DNA from: Streptomyces sp. NBC_01197
GTDB lineage: Bacteria; Actinomycetota; Actinomycetes; Streptomycetales; Streptomycetaceae
Assembly (NCBI RefSeq): GCF_036010505.1
Contig: NZ_CP108569.1
Location: 6,005,001-6,069,000 of the forward strand
Direction: 5' to 3'
Length of the DNA: 64,000 nucleotides
In this document: positions 56,674 to 64,000 of the stretch, piece after piece
Layout: each line of letters opens with the position of its first letter
Position numbering within the stretch: the first letter of the stretch is position 1
Translations under genes and position numbers: made by a program
Notes under the pieces: model-generated
Told to the model about the DNA's origin: nothing
The model's database searches: none
Seen by the model: the letters and a program-made list of their open reading frames with translations, nothing else

Positions 56674-57741
56674 ATGGGTTCCCACGCCCGCCCCACCCGG
56701 ATCCACCGCACCGGAGTCCGGATCGCGATGGTCGCACTGGTCGGAGCCGCCCTGCCGCTCACCGTCGGCGGCCTCGCGGAGGCGGCCACCCCCGGTGCCA
56801 CGCACTCCGCCGACGACAACGGCGCGCAGGGCAGCAGCGAGGCCACCACCCCGGCCGGCCAGAACCAGCACGCACAGCAGCAGCCCCAGGCGGCGCAGCA
56901 CGCTGTCACGGCCCGGGCCGCCGACGCTCAGCACGCTGTCAGAGCCCAGGCCGGTCCTCAGATCAGCGCTGACCACGCCTTCCTGCTGGACGCCCGCGAC
57001 GGCAGCCAGGAGCGGGAGATGTGGGCCGGAGCGAAGGCCGACGAGAGCGTTCCGATGGCCAGCACCACCAAGATCATGACTGCCCTGGTGGTGCTCAAGC
57101 ACCCGGAGTGGCTGAACCACCGGATCACGGTGAAGCAGGACTACCGGGACTACGTCCAGAAGGTCGGCGGCAGCACCGCCGACCTCCAGACCGGCGACAC
57201 GCTGACCGTCGAGCAGCTGCTGCACGCCATGCTGGTCCCGTCCGGCGACGACGCCGCGATGGCCCTGGCCGACAACCTCGGCGTCGGGGCCACCCAGGAC
57301 GCCCGGATCGCCGATTTCGTGAGCCAGATGAACGCCGAGGCGCAGCAAATGGGCCTGACCGGCACGCACTTCGACACCTTCGACGGCGTCTCGCACGGCA
57401 ACAACCACAGCACCGCCCGCGACCTGGCCAAGCTCGGCCAGCGCGCCATGCTGCAGCCGGTGTTCGTCAACGTGGTGAAGGACAAGCAGTTCAAGACGGA
57501 GGCCCCGGCGGCCAACGGCCACACCCGGTACTACACCTGGAACACCACCAACGAGCTGCTGGGTACCTACGACGGCGCCCTGGGCGTCAAGACCGGCAGC
57601 GGCCCGGAGGACGGCTACTGCCTCGTCTTCGCCGCCAAGCGGGACAACCGCACCCTGGTCGGCGCGATCCTCAAGGACAAGGACGACGCCTCCCGCTTCG
57701 ACGACGCCACCAAGATGCTCGACTGGGGCTTCGCCCACTGA
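56674..57741 (+). CDS. dacA: D-alanyl-D-alanine carboxypeptidase (PBP5 type)
   Basis: 355 residues. A signal peptide ends near LAEAATPG, followed by a Gln/Ala-rich linker of about 60 residues. Catalytic motifs of the S11 peptidase family are present: SxxK in MASTTKIMTALV, the SGDDAAMALAD box in place of SxN, and KTGSGPEDGYC. It trims the terminal D-Ala of peptidoglycan stem peptides. No C-terminal amphipathic anchor is obvious. ATG 56674 with GAAGGG upstream was preferred to a 16-residue extension. Confidence 0.92.
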   Translation: MGSHARPTRIHRTGVRIAMVALVGAALPLTVGGLAEAATPGATHSADDNGAQGSSEATTPAGQNQHAQQQPQAAQHAVTARAADAQHAVRAQAGPQISADHAFLLDARDGSQEREMWAGAKADESVPMASTTKIMTALVVLKHPEWLNHRITVKQDYRDYVQKVGGSTADLQTGDTLTVEQLLHAMLVPSGDDAAMALADNLGVGATQDARIADFVSQMNAEAQQMGLTGTHFDTFDGVSHGNNHSTARDLAKLGQRAMLQPVFVNVVKDKQFKTEAPAANGHTRYYTWNTTNELLGTYDGALGVKTGSGPEDGYCLVFAAKRDNRTLVGAILKDKDDASRFDDATKMLDWGFAH

Positions 57742-57801
57742 GCAGCCGGCGCCCCGCACCCGCCGTGCCCCAGCCGGGCAGCTGCTGCGGAACGCCGTAC
57801 C

Positions 57802-57960
57802 TCACGGTGTGAGGTCCTGCCACCACCAGGAGATGGACGGCGGGCGCGGGGTGCCGCGTCCGCCGCGCAGGGGCGCGTCGGCCCAGCGGACGTGCGGGGC
57901 TTCGGCGTTGGAGCCGGGGCCCGTGGCGGTGTTGTGGTCGCTGAGGTAACGGGGGGCCCG
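57802..57960 (-). pseudogene. In-frame remnant after the aldo/keto reductase stop
   Basis: Directly after the TAG of the aldo/keto reductase gene the same frame stays open for 52 codons (RYLSDHNTATGPGSN, then PHVRWADAPLRGG and ISWWWQDLTP) to a TGA. There is no start codon or ribosome-binding site. It has the composition of coding sequence and looks like the C-terminal piece of another protein, perhaps an SDH-motif phosphatase/nuclease, or a readthrough extension. I cannot name its parent. Confidence 0.4.
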
Positions 57961-59004
57961 CTACCGGCGGCGGCGCAGCCTCGCGTCCTCGATCGAGGGC
58001 GGTGCGGCCGCGTAGTTGTCCGCCGGGTCGAGGTCGGTGCCCGGCGGGACGATCTCGTCGATCCGGTCGAGGATCGCGTCCGGCAACTCGATGTCCGACA
58101 GCTCGGTACCGGCACCGTGGAGAAGCCCGTCCAGCTGTTCCTGCGTGCGGGGACCGATCAGTACGGTGGAGACCGCCGGATGCGCGCGTACGAAGGCGAT
58201 CGCGAGCTGTGGCAGCGTCATCCCCGCCTCCTCCGCGAGCACCGTGAGCCGGGCGAGCGCGGCGGCCTTCAGTGCGCCGGCCGGGGTGGACGTGTCGTAG
58301 TGCGACGGGAAGACGGACGCCATCAGCCTGGCCCGGTGGGTCGACGGGAGGTCCGCCCGTCCGGAGAGCCAGCCGCTGTTCAGCGGACTGAAGGTGAGTA
58401 CACCCAGCCCGTGGCGTTGCGCCGTCGGGAGCACAGCGGTCTCCGGTCCACGGGTGAAGACGGAGTACATGGGCTGCTCGGTCAGGAACCGGTGGGAGCC
58501 GCGCCGCTCAGCCGTCCACTGGGCCTCGACCATCATCTCCGCCGCGAACATGGAGGATCCGAACGCCCTGATCTTGCCTGCCTGTGCGAGGTCGGACAGC
58601 GCGGAGAGCGTCTCACCGATCTCGGTCCCGTGGTCGGGCCGGTGGATCTGGTACAGGTCGATGTAGTCGGTGCCGAGCCTGCGGAGGCTGTCCTCGACCG
58701 CGCGTACGATCCACCGCCGTGAGCCGCCCCGCTGGTTCGGGTCCTCGCCCATCGGCCGTCCGAACTTCGTCGCGATGACCAGGCCGTCCCGGCGGCCCTT
58801 GACGGCTTTGCCGACGATCTCCTCGGACTCGCCCCTGGAGTACACGTCGGCCGTGTCGACGACATTGATCCCGGCGTCGAGCGCGCTGTGGATGATACGG
58901 ATCGCGTCCCCGTGGTCCGCGTTGCCCAGGCTCCCGAACATCATCGCGCCGAGTGCGATCTCGCTGACGGATATTCCGGTCGACCCGAGGGTCCTGCGCT
59001 TCAT
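57961..59004 (-). CDS. Aldo/keto reductase
   Basis: 347 residues. The family tetrad is seen: Asp and Tyr in NVVDTADVYSRGESE, Lys in VIATKFG and His in YQIHRPDHGTEIG. The cofactor motifs GPRTQEQLDG and the start RRTLGSTGISVSEIALGAM fit the AKR11/AKR12 type. It uses NADPH to reduce carbonyls. It diverges from an AraC regulator that likely controls it. The C-terminus RLRRRR is basic and is followed by an in-frame open stretch. Confidence 0.9.
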   Translation of the reverse strand: MKRRTLGSTGISVSEIALGAMMFGSLGNADHGDAIRIIHSALDAGINVVDTADVYSRGESEEIVGKAVKGRRDGLVIATKFGRPMGEDPNQRGGSRRWIVRAVEDSLRRLGTDYIDLYQIHRPDHGTEIGETLSALSDLAQAGKIRAFGSSMFAAEMMVEAQWTAERRGSHRFLTEQPMYSVFTRGPETAVLPTAQRHGLGVLTFSPLNSGWLSGRADLPSTHRARLMASVFPSHYDTSTPAGALKAAALARLTVLAEEAGMTLPQLAIAFVRAHPAVSTVLIGPRTQEQLDGLLHGAGTELSDIELPDAILDRIDEIVPPGTDLDPADNYAAAPPSIEDARLRRRR

Positions 59005-59034
59005 TACGTCATGCCTCCGGTGCTTCGTGCTGCA

Positions 59035-59109
59035 GATTCCTGCCAGCTCACCACGCCGGCCCGCTCGACCGGTAGACAGATCCTGCCGCCTGCTTGCACG
59101 ATCCTGCCG
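59035..59109. promoter_or_regulatory. Direct repeats for the AraC-type regulator
   Basis: GATCCTGCCG occurs at 59079-59088 and 59100-59109, 21 bp apart, and a weaker copy GATTCCTGCC at 59035-59044, between the divergent reductase and AraC genes. AraC proteins usually bind such direct repeats on one face of the helix. Confidence 0.65.
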
Positions 59110-59128
59110 ACCTTGCTCCAATGCCGCC

Positions 59129-60166
59129 ATGGCAGACCCGGCAGTACCAGCAGGCGTGGAAGTACCAGGTGCAGCACCAGCAGGCGCGGCGGCACCCGCA
59201 GATGTGGCAGCGGATGTGTCACCACCGGCCCGGCCGGCGGCGCGGACGGCGGAGCTCCTCGGCGAACTGCGGACGCTGATCGTGCGCCACGCGGGCGGCG
59301 GCCCGAAGCTGAAGACGGAGATCCTGGACGGCGTGGCCATCACCTGCGCGTACCGGCCCACCCTCCCGGTGAGCGCGATGGCGGAGCCGTCGCTCGCGAT
59401 CGTCGGCCAGGGTGTCAAGCGCACGATCCTGAACGGGGTGCCCTACGACTACCGGGCGGGGCAGTACCTCGTCGTGTCGGTCGACCTGCCGGTGGCCGGC
59501 CAGGCACTCGAAGCCCGCGAGGACGAACCCTTCGTCGTCTTCAGCATGAAGCTGGACCCGGCGGCGATCGCACCGCTGCTCCTGGAGACCGGCGACACCG
59601 CGAAGCCTCCCGGCTTCTCCGGCCTCGCGGTCAGCGACGCGACGCCCGAGCTGCTCGACCCGGTCGTCCGGCTGCTGCGCCTGCTGGGCCGCCCCGACGA
59701 CCTCCGGGTGCTCGCACCCGGCATCGAACGGGAGATCCTGTGGCGGCTCATCACCGGTGACCAGGGCGCACTCGTCCGCCAGATCGGCCTGGCCAACAGC
59801 AGGATCGCGCACATCTCCCGCACGATCCGCTGGATCCGCCGGCACTTCGACGAACCGCTGCGCATCGTGGACCTCGCCGACCTGGCCGGTATGAGTCCGT
59901 CAGCCTTCCACCGGCACTTCCGCTCCGCGACCTCGATGACCCCGATCCAGTTCCAGAAGCAGATCCGGCTGCGGGAGGCGCGCGCCCTGCTCCTGACGGG
60001 ACCGGTGGACGTCGCGGAAGTCGGCCACCGCGTGGGCTACGGGAGCCCGTCCCAGTTCAGCCGCGAGTACCGCAAGGCGTACGGCGCCCCGCCCGGCCGG
60101 GACGCGGCCAGGCACTCGGAGAACGGCCCCCGACGGGACGCTGCCCTGCACACGGAGCACGGCTGA
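59129..60166 (+). CDS. AraC-family regulator (AraC_N cupin type)
   Basis: 345 residues. The N-terminal AraC-type ligand domain has ITCAYRPTLPVSAMAEPSLAIVGQG and the C-terminal double HTH has IVDLADLAGMSPSAFHRHFRS and VDVAEVGHRVGYGSPSQFSREY. The first 40 residues are Ala/Pro-rich. It is divergent from the aldo/keto reductase, which it probably activates. A long frame extension upstream was rejected in favour of ATG 59129. Confidence 0.9.
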   Translation: MADPAVPAGVEVPGAAPAGAAAPADVAADVSPPARPAARTAELLGELRTLIVRHAGGGPKLKTEILDGVAITCAYRPTLPVSAMAEPSLAIVGQGVKRTILNGVPYDYRAGQYLVVSVDLPVAGQALEAREDEPFVVFSMKLDPAAIAPLLLETGDTAKPPGFSGLAVSDATPELLDPVVRLLRLLGRPDDLRVLAPGIEREILWRLITGDQGALVRQIGLANSRIAHISRTIRWIRRHFDEPLRIVDLADLAGMSPSAFHRHFRSATSMTPIQFQKQIRLREARALLLTGPVDVAEVGHRVGYGSPSQFSREYRKAYGAPPGRDAARHSENGPRRDAALHTEHG

Positions 60167-60198
60167 CGGGACGCGGGGCCGGCAGAAGAACCAGCCGG

Positions 60199-60981
60199 CT
60201 AGCGCTCCCCGTACACATGGGGCGTCGTGGTGGTGAGCGCGGCGAAGCCCAGCCGCTGGAGGATCGGGCGGCTGTCGTCGGACGCGTCGACCTGGAGGAG
60301 GCGGACACCGCGTGCGGCGGCGATCCCCGCGCGGTGGGCGACCAGGGCTCGGTAGATGCCGCGACCGCGCCAGGCCGGGGCCGTGCCACCGCCCCAGAGA
60401 CTGGCGAAGCCGGTGCCCGGGTGGAACTCCATCCGGGCCGCGCAGACCGGTTCGTCGCCGGACATCGCCACTACCGCGACCATCGAATCCGGGTCCTCGG
60501 TCAGCCGGTTCAGCACTTGACGGTGGATCCGCGAGCCGTCCTCACCGAAAGCCGCCTCGTGCGCGCGGGTCATGAGAGCCACCCCGGCCGCATCCGTCAC
60601 AGGCCGCAGCTCCACCCCCGAGGGCAGCCGTACCTCGGTCGCCAGCGCCTGGACCTCGGCCACCATCAGCGTCTCCGGCGGCTCGGGCGTGAACCCGGCC
60701 GCCACGAGCCGGCCGGCCAGGTCGGCCGGGCGGTCGTGGGCGTACAGCTTCCATTCGAACTCGCGGTTCAGCGCGGTGAAATGACGCACCTCGCCGGCGA
60801 TCGCCACATCGGCGGTGGCCGTGTCAAGACCCGACCAGACGACGCCGTTCCAGCTGTCGGCGTCCGGACCGGTCTGCCGTACGACCTCGCCGACCCGTTC
60901 GACCACGCTGCCGGGGCCGTCCGGGGGCGCGTCCCGCCGCATACGAAGGTCGAACTCCGCCCGTACCGCTTCGAGATCCAT
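60199..60981 (-). CDS. GNAT-family N-acetyltransferase
   Basis: 260 residues. The acetyl-CoA site is APAWRGRGIYRALVAHRAG near residue 205, within the final GNAT domain (VAMSGDEPVCAARMEF, LLQVDASDDSRPILQRLGF). The N-terminal half is a second, degenerate domain common in streptomycete GNATs. Substrate unknown. ATG 60981 starts MDLEAVRAEFDL; an upstream frame extension lacks homology. Confidence 0.87.
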   Translation of the reverse strand: MDLEAVRAEFDLRMRRDAPPDGPGSVVERVGEVVRQTGPDADSWNGVVWSGLDTATADVAIAGEVRHFTALNREFEWKLYAHDRPADLAGRLVAAGFTPEPPETLMVAEVQALATEVRLPSGVELRPVTDAAGVALMTRAHEAAFGEDGSRIHRQVLNRLTEDPDSMVAVVAMSGDEPVCAARMEFHPGTGFASLWGGGTAPAWRGRGIYRALVAHRAGIAAARGVRLLQVDASDDSRPILQRLGFAALTTTTPHVYGER

Positions 60982-61124
60982 CCGGTCACTCAACAACCGG
61001 GCCCCGGGGGCCGCAACCGGGTTTCTCCGCAACAGATGCGCAAAGTGCCTTGTGCACTCCATGTGATGCGCGTAGACAACCAGTGACCTGCACTTCGTCA
61101 CCAACAGAACCGGAGCAGACGCGT

Positions 61125-61913
61125 ATGCCCTCCAGACTCGCCAGGATCTCCGCCTGTACGGCCGCCCTCGCCGCGGCCGGCAGCGCCCTCTACGGCATCG
61201 GCGTCGCCACCGCCGACAACTCAGTGCCGAGGACGGACCGGGAGATCCCCAACGTCACCAAGGTCGAAGACAGCATCAACGCCTACTACGGCGGTACGGC
61301 TGACGCTTCGGGTGTCTACCAGGCCTCGCCGAAGAGCAACTACGCCAAGCAGGTCGCAGGCATCGAGGCGCGGGCGAAGCGGCAGATAGCCGAGGCCCTC
61401 CACCGCACCGGCCATGGCCGCAAGCCCGCCATCGTGCTGGACGTGGACGACACGACGCTGCTCACCTATGACTGGGAGAAGAAGAACGGCTTCGCCTACA
61501 ACGCGGCCTCCTTCAACGACTACGTGCAGAGCGCGCGGTCGATCGCGGTCTTCGGGATGCCCGACGTCGTCAACTACGCCGCGAAGAAGGGCGTCACGGT
61601 CTTCTTCCTGACCGGACGTGACGAGACCCAGCGCACCGCTTCGGCCACCAACCTCACCAGGGCCGGTTACCGGGTACCGGTGGACAGGTCCCACTTCTAC
61701 CTCAAGGACCCGACCGCTGCCCCGTCCTATCTGAGCTGCGGGCAGCCGAAGTGGACCTGCACCACCGTCCAGTTCAAGACCGGGACCAGGAAGCACATCG
61801 AGTCCCTGGGTTACGACATCGTCGCCAGCTTCGGGGACCAGTACTCCGACCTCAGCGGTGGCTACGCCGACAAGACGTACAAGATCCCGAACCCGATGTA
61901 CTTCCTGCCGTGA
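61125..61913 (+). CDS. Secreted HAD-family acid phosphatase
   Basis: 262 residues. A signal peptide (ALAAAGSALYGIGVATA) precedes a HAD core: nucleophile motif VLDVDDTTLLTYDW, VFFLTGRDETQRTAS, YLKDPTA and GDQYSDLSGG. This is the class B/plant-like acid phosphatase type, probably acting outside the cell on phosphomonoesters. GGAG is nine bases before ATG 61125. Confidence 0.9.
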   Translation: MPSRLARISACTAALAAAGSALYGIGVATADNSVPRTDREIPNVTKVEDSINAYYGGTADASGVYQASPKSNYAKQVAGIEARAKRQIAEALHRTGHGRKPAIVLDVDDTTLLTYDWEKKNGFAYNAASFNDYVQSARSIAVFGMPDVVNYAAKKGVTVFFLTGRDETQRTASATNLTRAGYRVPVDRSHFYLKDPTAAPSYLSCGQPKWTCTTVQFKTGTRKHIESLGYDIVASFGDQYSDLSGGYADKTYKIPNPMYFLP

Positions 61914-62016
61914 CCTGACCGCTCCCGCGCTGACCGCCGCCGGGGGAGAGCCGCTCCTCCGGCGGACGGGACGCGCCGCCGGGTGCGGCCCAGGGGTGTG
62001 AACTCACCTGTGCCGA

Positions 62017-62454
62017 TCAGGTCGTCGGTGCCGGCGCAGACCGCCGCGCCGTGACCGTCTCGTACCGCAGCGCCGCACCCGTCACGACCGCGCCGATTCC
62101 CTCCCACAGCCCCACGCCGAGGAACCCGGACGGCGCGCGGCCGGACACGACGGCCGTGGTGAAGACCGCGAAGGTCAGCAGCCGGAACGGCACCGTCCAG
62201 CGGAAGAAGCCCTTCCAGTCGGCGGCGGCCGCCAGCACGTAGTACGCCCCCATGTTCACCGCGGCCATCGAGGACGCCGTGATGAAGGTCCGGGTGTAGT
62301 CGGACGCCGGGCGCCCGGAGGCGGGGGCGGCGAAGCCCAGGGCCTCCAGCAGCGCGGCGGGGGAGATCAGGCCCACGGCTCCCAGTACGACGGCGAGCAC
62401 ACCGAAGACGGCCATGGTCCAGCCGGACGGGGAACGGGGCAGTCGTATCACCAT
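62017..62454 (-). CDS. Small integral membrane protein
   Basis: 145 residues with about four membrane spans (MAVFGVLAVVLGAVGLI, TASSMAAVNMGAYYVLAAA, PFRLLTFAVFTTAVVSG, GLWEGIGAVVTGAAL) and a Cys-free sequence. It looks like a DUF4345-type or DoxX-like small membrane protein but I do not recognise a named family. Function unknown. Confidence 0.75.
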   Translation of the reverse strand: MVIRLPRSPSGWTMAVFGVLAVVLGAVGLISPAALLEALGFAAPASGRPASDYTRTFITASSMAAVNMGAYYVLAAAADWKGFFRWTVPFRLLTFAVFTTAVVSGRAPSGFLGVGLWEGIGAVVTGAALRYETVTARRSAPAPTT

Positions 62455-62510
62455 GGCGGCACCCTATGGGCTGGAGCGCCCGCCGGGGACCGTAATGGAT
62501 CACCGGCCGG

Positions 62511-63959
62511 CTACTTCAGCGCCGCCGCCATCATCTTCTGGGCGACAGGCCCCGCGAGGCCGTTGCCGCTCACCTCCGCACGGGCCGCGTCCGAGTCCTC
62601 CACGAGCACCGCGACCGCCACCTCCTTGCCGGTCGACTTGTCCTTCGCGTACGACGTGAACCAGGCGTACGGCGCCTTGTCGTTGTTCACACCGTGCTGG
62701 GCCGTGCCGGTCTTGCCCCCCACCACGGCGCCGGGGACCTTCGCGCTCGAACCCGTGCCCTGCTCGACAACCGTCTGCATCGCACTCTGGAGCTGGGCCG
62801 CCGTGGACGACGAGACGATCCGCTTGCCGGCGTCCTTCCCGTAGGACTGCAGCGTGTTGCCGTCGCCGTCCGTCACCTTGGACACCATGTGCGGGCCGGC
62901 CATCACCCCGCCGTTCGCCAGGGCGGACGTCACCATCGCCATCTGGAGCGGGGTGGCCGTCACATCGAACTGGCCGATGCCGCTCAGCGCCGTCTGTGCC
63001 TTGTACATGTGCGTGGGGTAGTTGCTCGGCCAGGCGCGCACCGGCACATCCTGCTTGGAGTCGTTGAAGCCGTACTTCTCCGCCATCGCCCGCACCTTGT
63101 CCTGGCCCAGGTCGTCGGCCACCTTGGCGAAGACGGTGTTGCAGGAGTACTCGAGGGCGGTGCGGAGCGACGCGTTCTTGCAGGGGTCCGACGCGCTCTC
63201 GTTGGTGAGGTCCGTAGTCGTGCCGGGGAGCCGGTACGGGTCGGGGCTGTCGGTCTTCTCGTCGATCGACGAGAACAGCCCGTCCTCCAGCGCGGCCGAC
63301 GCGACCACCAGCTTGAAGGTCGACCCCGGGGGCAGCGGCTGGCGCAGCGCCCGGTTGAGCATCGGCTGGTCCTTGTCGGTGGTCAGCTGCTTCCAGGCGT
63401 CGCCGTCCGTCGTACCGCTGATCTTCGACGGGTCGTAGGACGGCGTGGAGACCATGCCCAGGATCTCGCCGGTCTTCGGGTCGATGGCGACGGCGGCGCC
63501 CTTCTTGCTGCCGAGTGCTTCGTACCCCGCCTTCTGCACGGCCGGACTGATCGTCGTCAGGACGTCACCGGGGGCGGTCTGCTTGCCGGTGAGCGCGTCG
63601 ACCGGGTTCTTCAGCCGGGTGTCCGTCCCGTCGAGGACGTCGCTGTAGATCCCTTCGAGCTGCGTCGACCCGTACGCCTGCGAGCTGTACCCGGTCACGG
63701 CCGAGTACAGGTCTCCGTCGGTGTACGTACGCCGGTAGGCGAGGTCGCCGCTGTCCGTCCGCTTCGATCCGGTGACCGACCTGCCTCCCACGATGATGTC
63801 GCCCAGCGGCTTCGCGTACTGCGCGATGGCGGTCCGCCGGTTGTTCTTGTTGTCTGCGAGGGCCTTGCTCTCGTACCCCTGCACCCAGGTCGCCCGCGTG
63901 AGCAGAGCGAGGACCAGCAGCAGACAGAAGACCGAGGCGCGCCTGATTGTCTTGTTCAT
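62511..63959 (-). CDS. pbpA: Penicillin-binding protein 2 (transpeptidase)
   Basis: 482 residues. An N-terminal anchor (ASVFCLLLVLALLTRATWV) is followed by a PBP dimer-type region and a transpeptidase with SxxK in PPGSTFKLVV, SxN in YSCNTVFAK and KTGTA in VVGGKTGTAQHG. It matches the actinobacterial PbpA (class B, monofunctional transpeptidase). It normally follows a RodA/FtsW-type gene, and its ATG overlaps a stop codon in the expected frame, consistent with that. Confidence 0.93.
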   Translation of the reverse strand: MNKTIRRASVFCLLLVLALLTRATWVQGYESKALADNKNNRRTAIAQYAKPLGDIIVGGRSVTGSKRTDSGDLAYRRTYTDGDLYSAVTGYSSQAYGSTQLEGIYSDVLDGTDTRLKNPVDALTGKQTAPGDVLTTISPAVQKAGYEALGSKKGAAVAIDPKTGEILGMVSTPSYDPSKISGTTDGDAWKQLTTDKDQPMLNRALRQPLPPGSTFKLVVASAALEDGLFSSIDEKTDSPDPYRLPGTTTDLTNESASDPCKNASLRTALEYSCNTVFAKVADDLGQDKVRAMAEKYGFNDSKQDVPVRAWPSNYPTHMYKAQTALSGIGQFDVTATPLQMAMVTSALANGGVMAGPHMVSKVTDGDGNTLQSYGKDAGKRIVSSSTAAQLQSAMQTVVEQGTGSSAKVPGAVVGGKTGTAQHGVNNDKAPYAWFTSYAKDKSTGKEVAVAVLVEDSDAARAEVSGNGLAGPVAQKMMAAALK

Positions 63960-64000
63960 CCCGTGTGAGGACGAGCGGGGCGGGCGGCGCCGTTCCCGGC
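63956..64000 (-). CDS. C-terminal end of the gene upstream of pbpA (RodA/FtsW expected)
   Basis: Fourteen codons (AGNGAARPARPHTG) end in a TGA that overlaps the pbpA ATG (ATGA). The composition fits the cytoplasmic tail of a RodA/FtsW-type glycosyltransferase, which usually precedes pbpA, but the piece is too short to prove it. Confidence 0.45.
   Translation of the reverse strand, partial: AGNGAARPARPHTG

Overview
The window is a 64-kb piece of a streptomycete chromosome. The high GC content, strong third-position GC bias, frequent GTG starts, ATGA/GTGA gene overlaps, whiA, an RbpA-family protein and the gene order around uvrC, whiA, gap and the suf operon all point to Streptomyces or a very close relative. 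I saw no prophage, insertion sequence, CRISPR array, tRNA or rRNA. Nearly all of it looks like core or near-core chromosome, with more variable gene content after about 31.5 kb and clearly accessory sugar-acid genes around 47.8-56.4 kb.

The left third is central metabolism. After the start of a PfkB-type sugar kinase and a Tat/lipoprotein Rieske protein comes a tightly overlapping run, uvrC-rapZ-yvcK-whiA (nucleotide excision repair plus the sporulation regulator group). Next is the glycolytic set gap-pgk-tpiA-secG, an rbpA-family gene and pgi, all on the plus strand. Facing it on the minus strand is a pentose-phosphate operon, tkt-tal-zwf-opcA-pgl. The two groups converge on one strong hairpin between pgi and pgl. 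Heme genes ctaB and ctaA follow (heme O and heme A synthases), with an amidohydrolase between them, and then a two-gene ABC exporter.

From 24.9 to 31.5 kb lies a complete iron-sulfur assembly operon, sufR-sufB-sufD-Rieske ferredoxin-sufC-sufS-sufU-sufT, ending in a perfect 17-bp hairpin. A CAAC-N6-GTTG palindrome sits on the sufR start and matches the operator reported for Streptomyces SufR. Holo-SufR probably senses cluster sufficiency and shuts the operon.

The middle (31.6-47.8 kb) is a set of small units: an SMR efflux/TetR pair; a fused HxlR-peroxiredoxin regulator divergent from dapD; a dapA-like gene; a Yx(F)xxD-motif lipoprotein; a signal peptidase; a secreted ExeM/NucH-type nuclease; a short-chain dehydrogenase; a 76-residue Tudor-like protein; a TetR gene; and an HxlR regulator divergent from an alanine-type aminotransferase with a pair of palindromic operators between them; then a double-domain TerD protein.

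The right part (47.8-64 kb) carries a polyol/sugar ABC importer operon (DeoR regulator, lipoprotein, two permeases, zinc dehydrogenase). It lies next to a divergent uronate-oxidation pair (uronate dehydrogenase; 5-dehydro-4-deoxyglucarate dehydratase), with an uncharacterised protein translationally coupled to the dehydratase. Then come a D,D-carboxypeptidase, an AraC/aldo-keto reductase pair with 21-bp-spaced direct repeats, a GNAT enzyme, a secreted HAD phosphatase and a PBP2-type transpeptidase overlapping the end of an upstream gene that runs off the window.

The most promising leads are the sufR operator at a probable leaderless start, the HxlR-peroxiredoxin fusion, the HxlR/aminotransferase operator pair, and the uncharacterised gene coupled to the uronate dehydratase.
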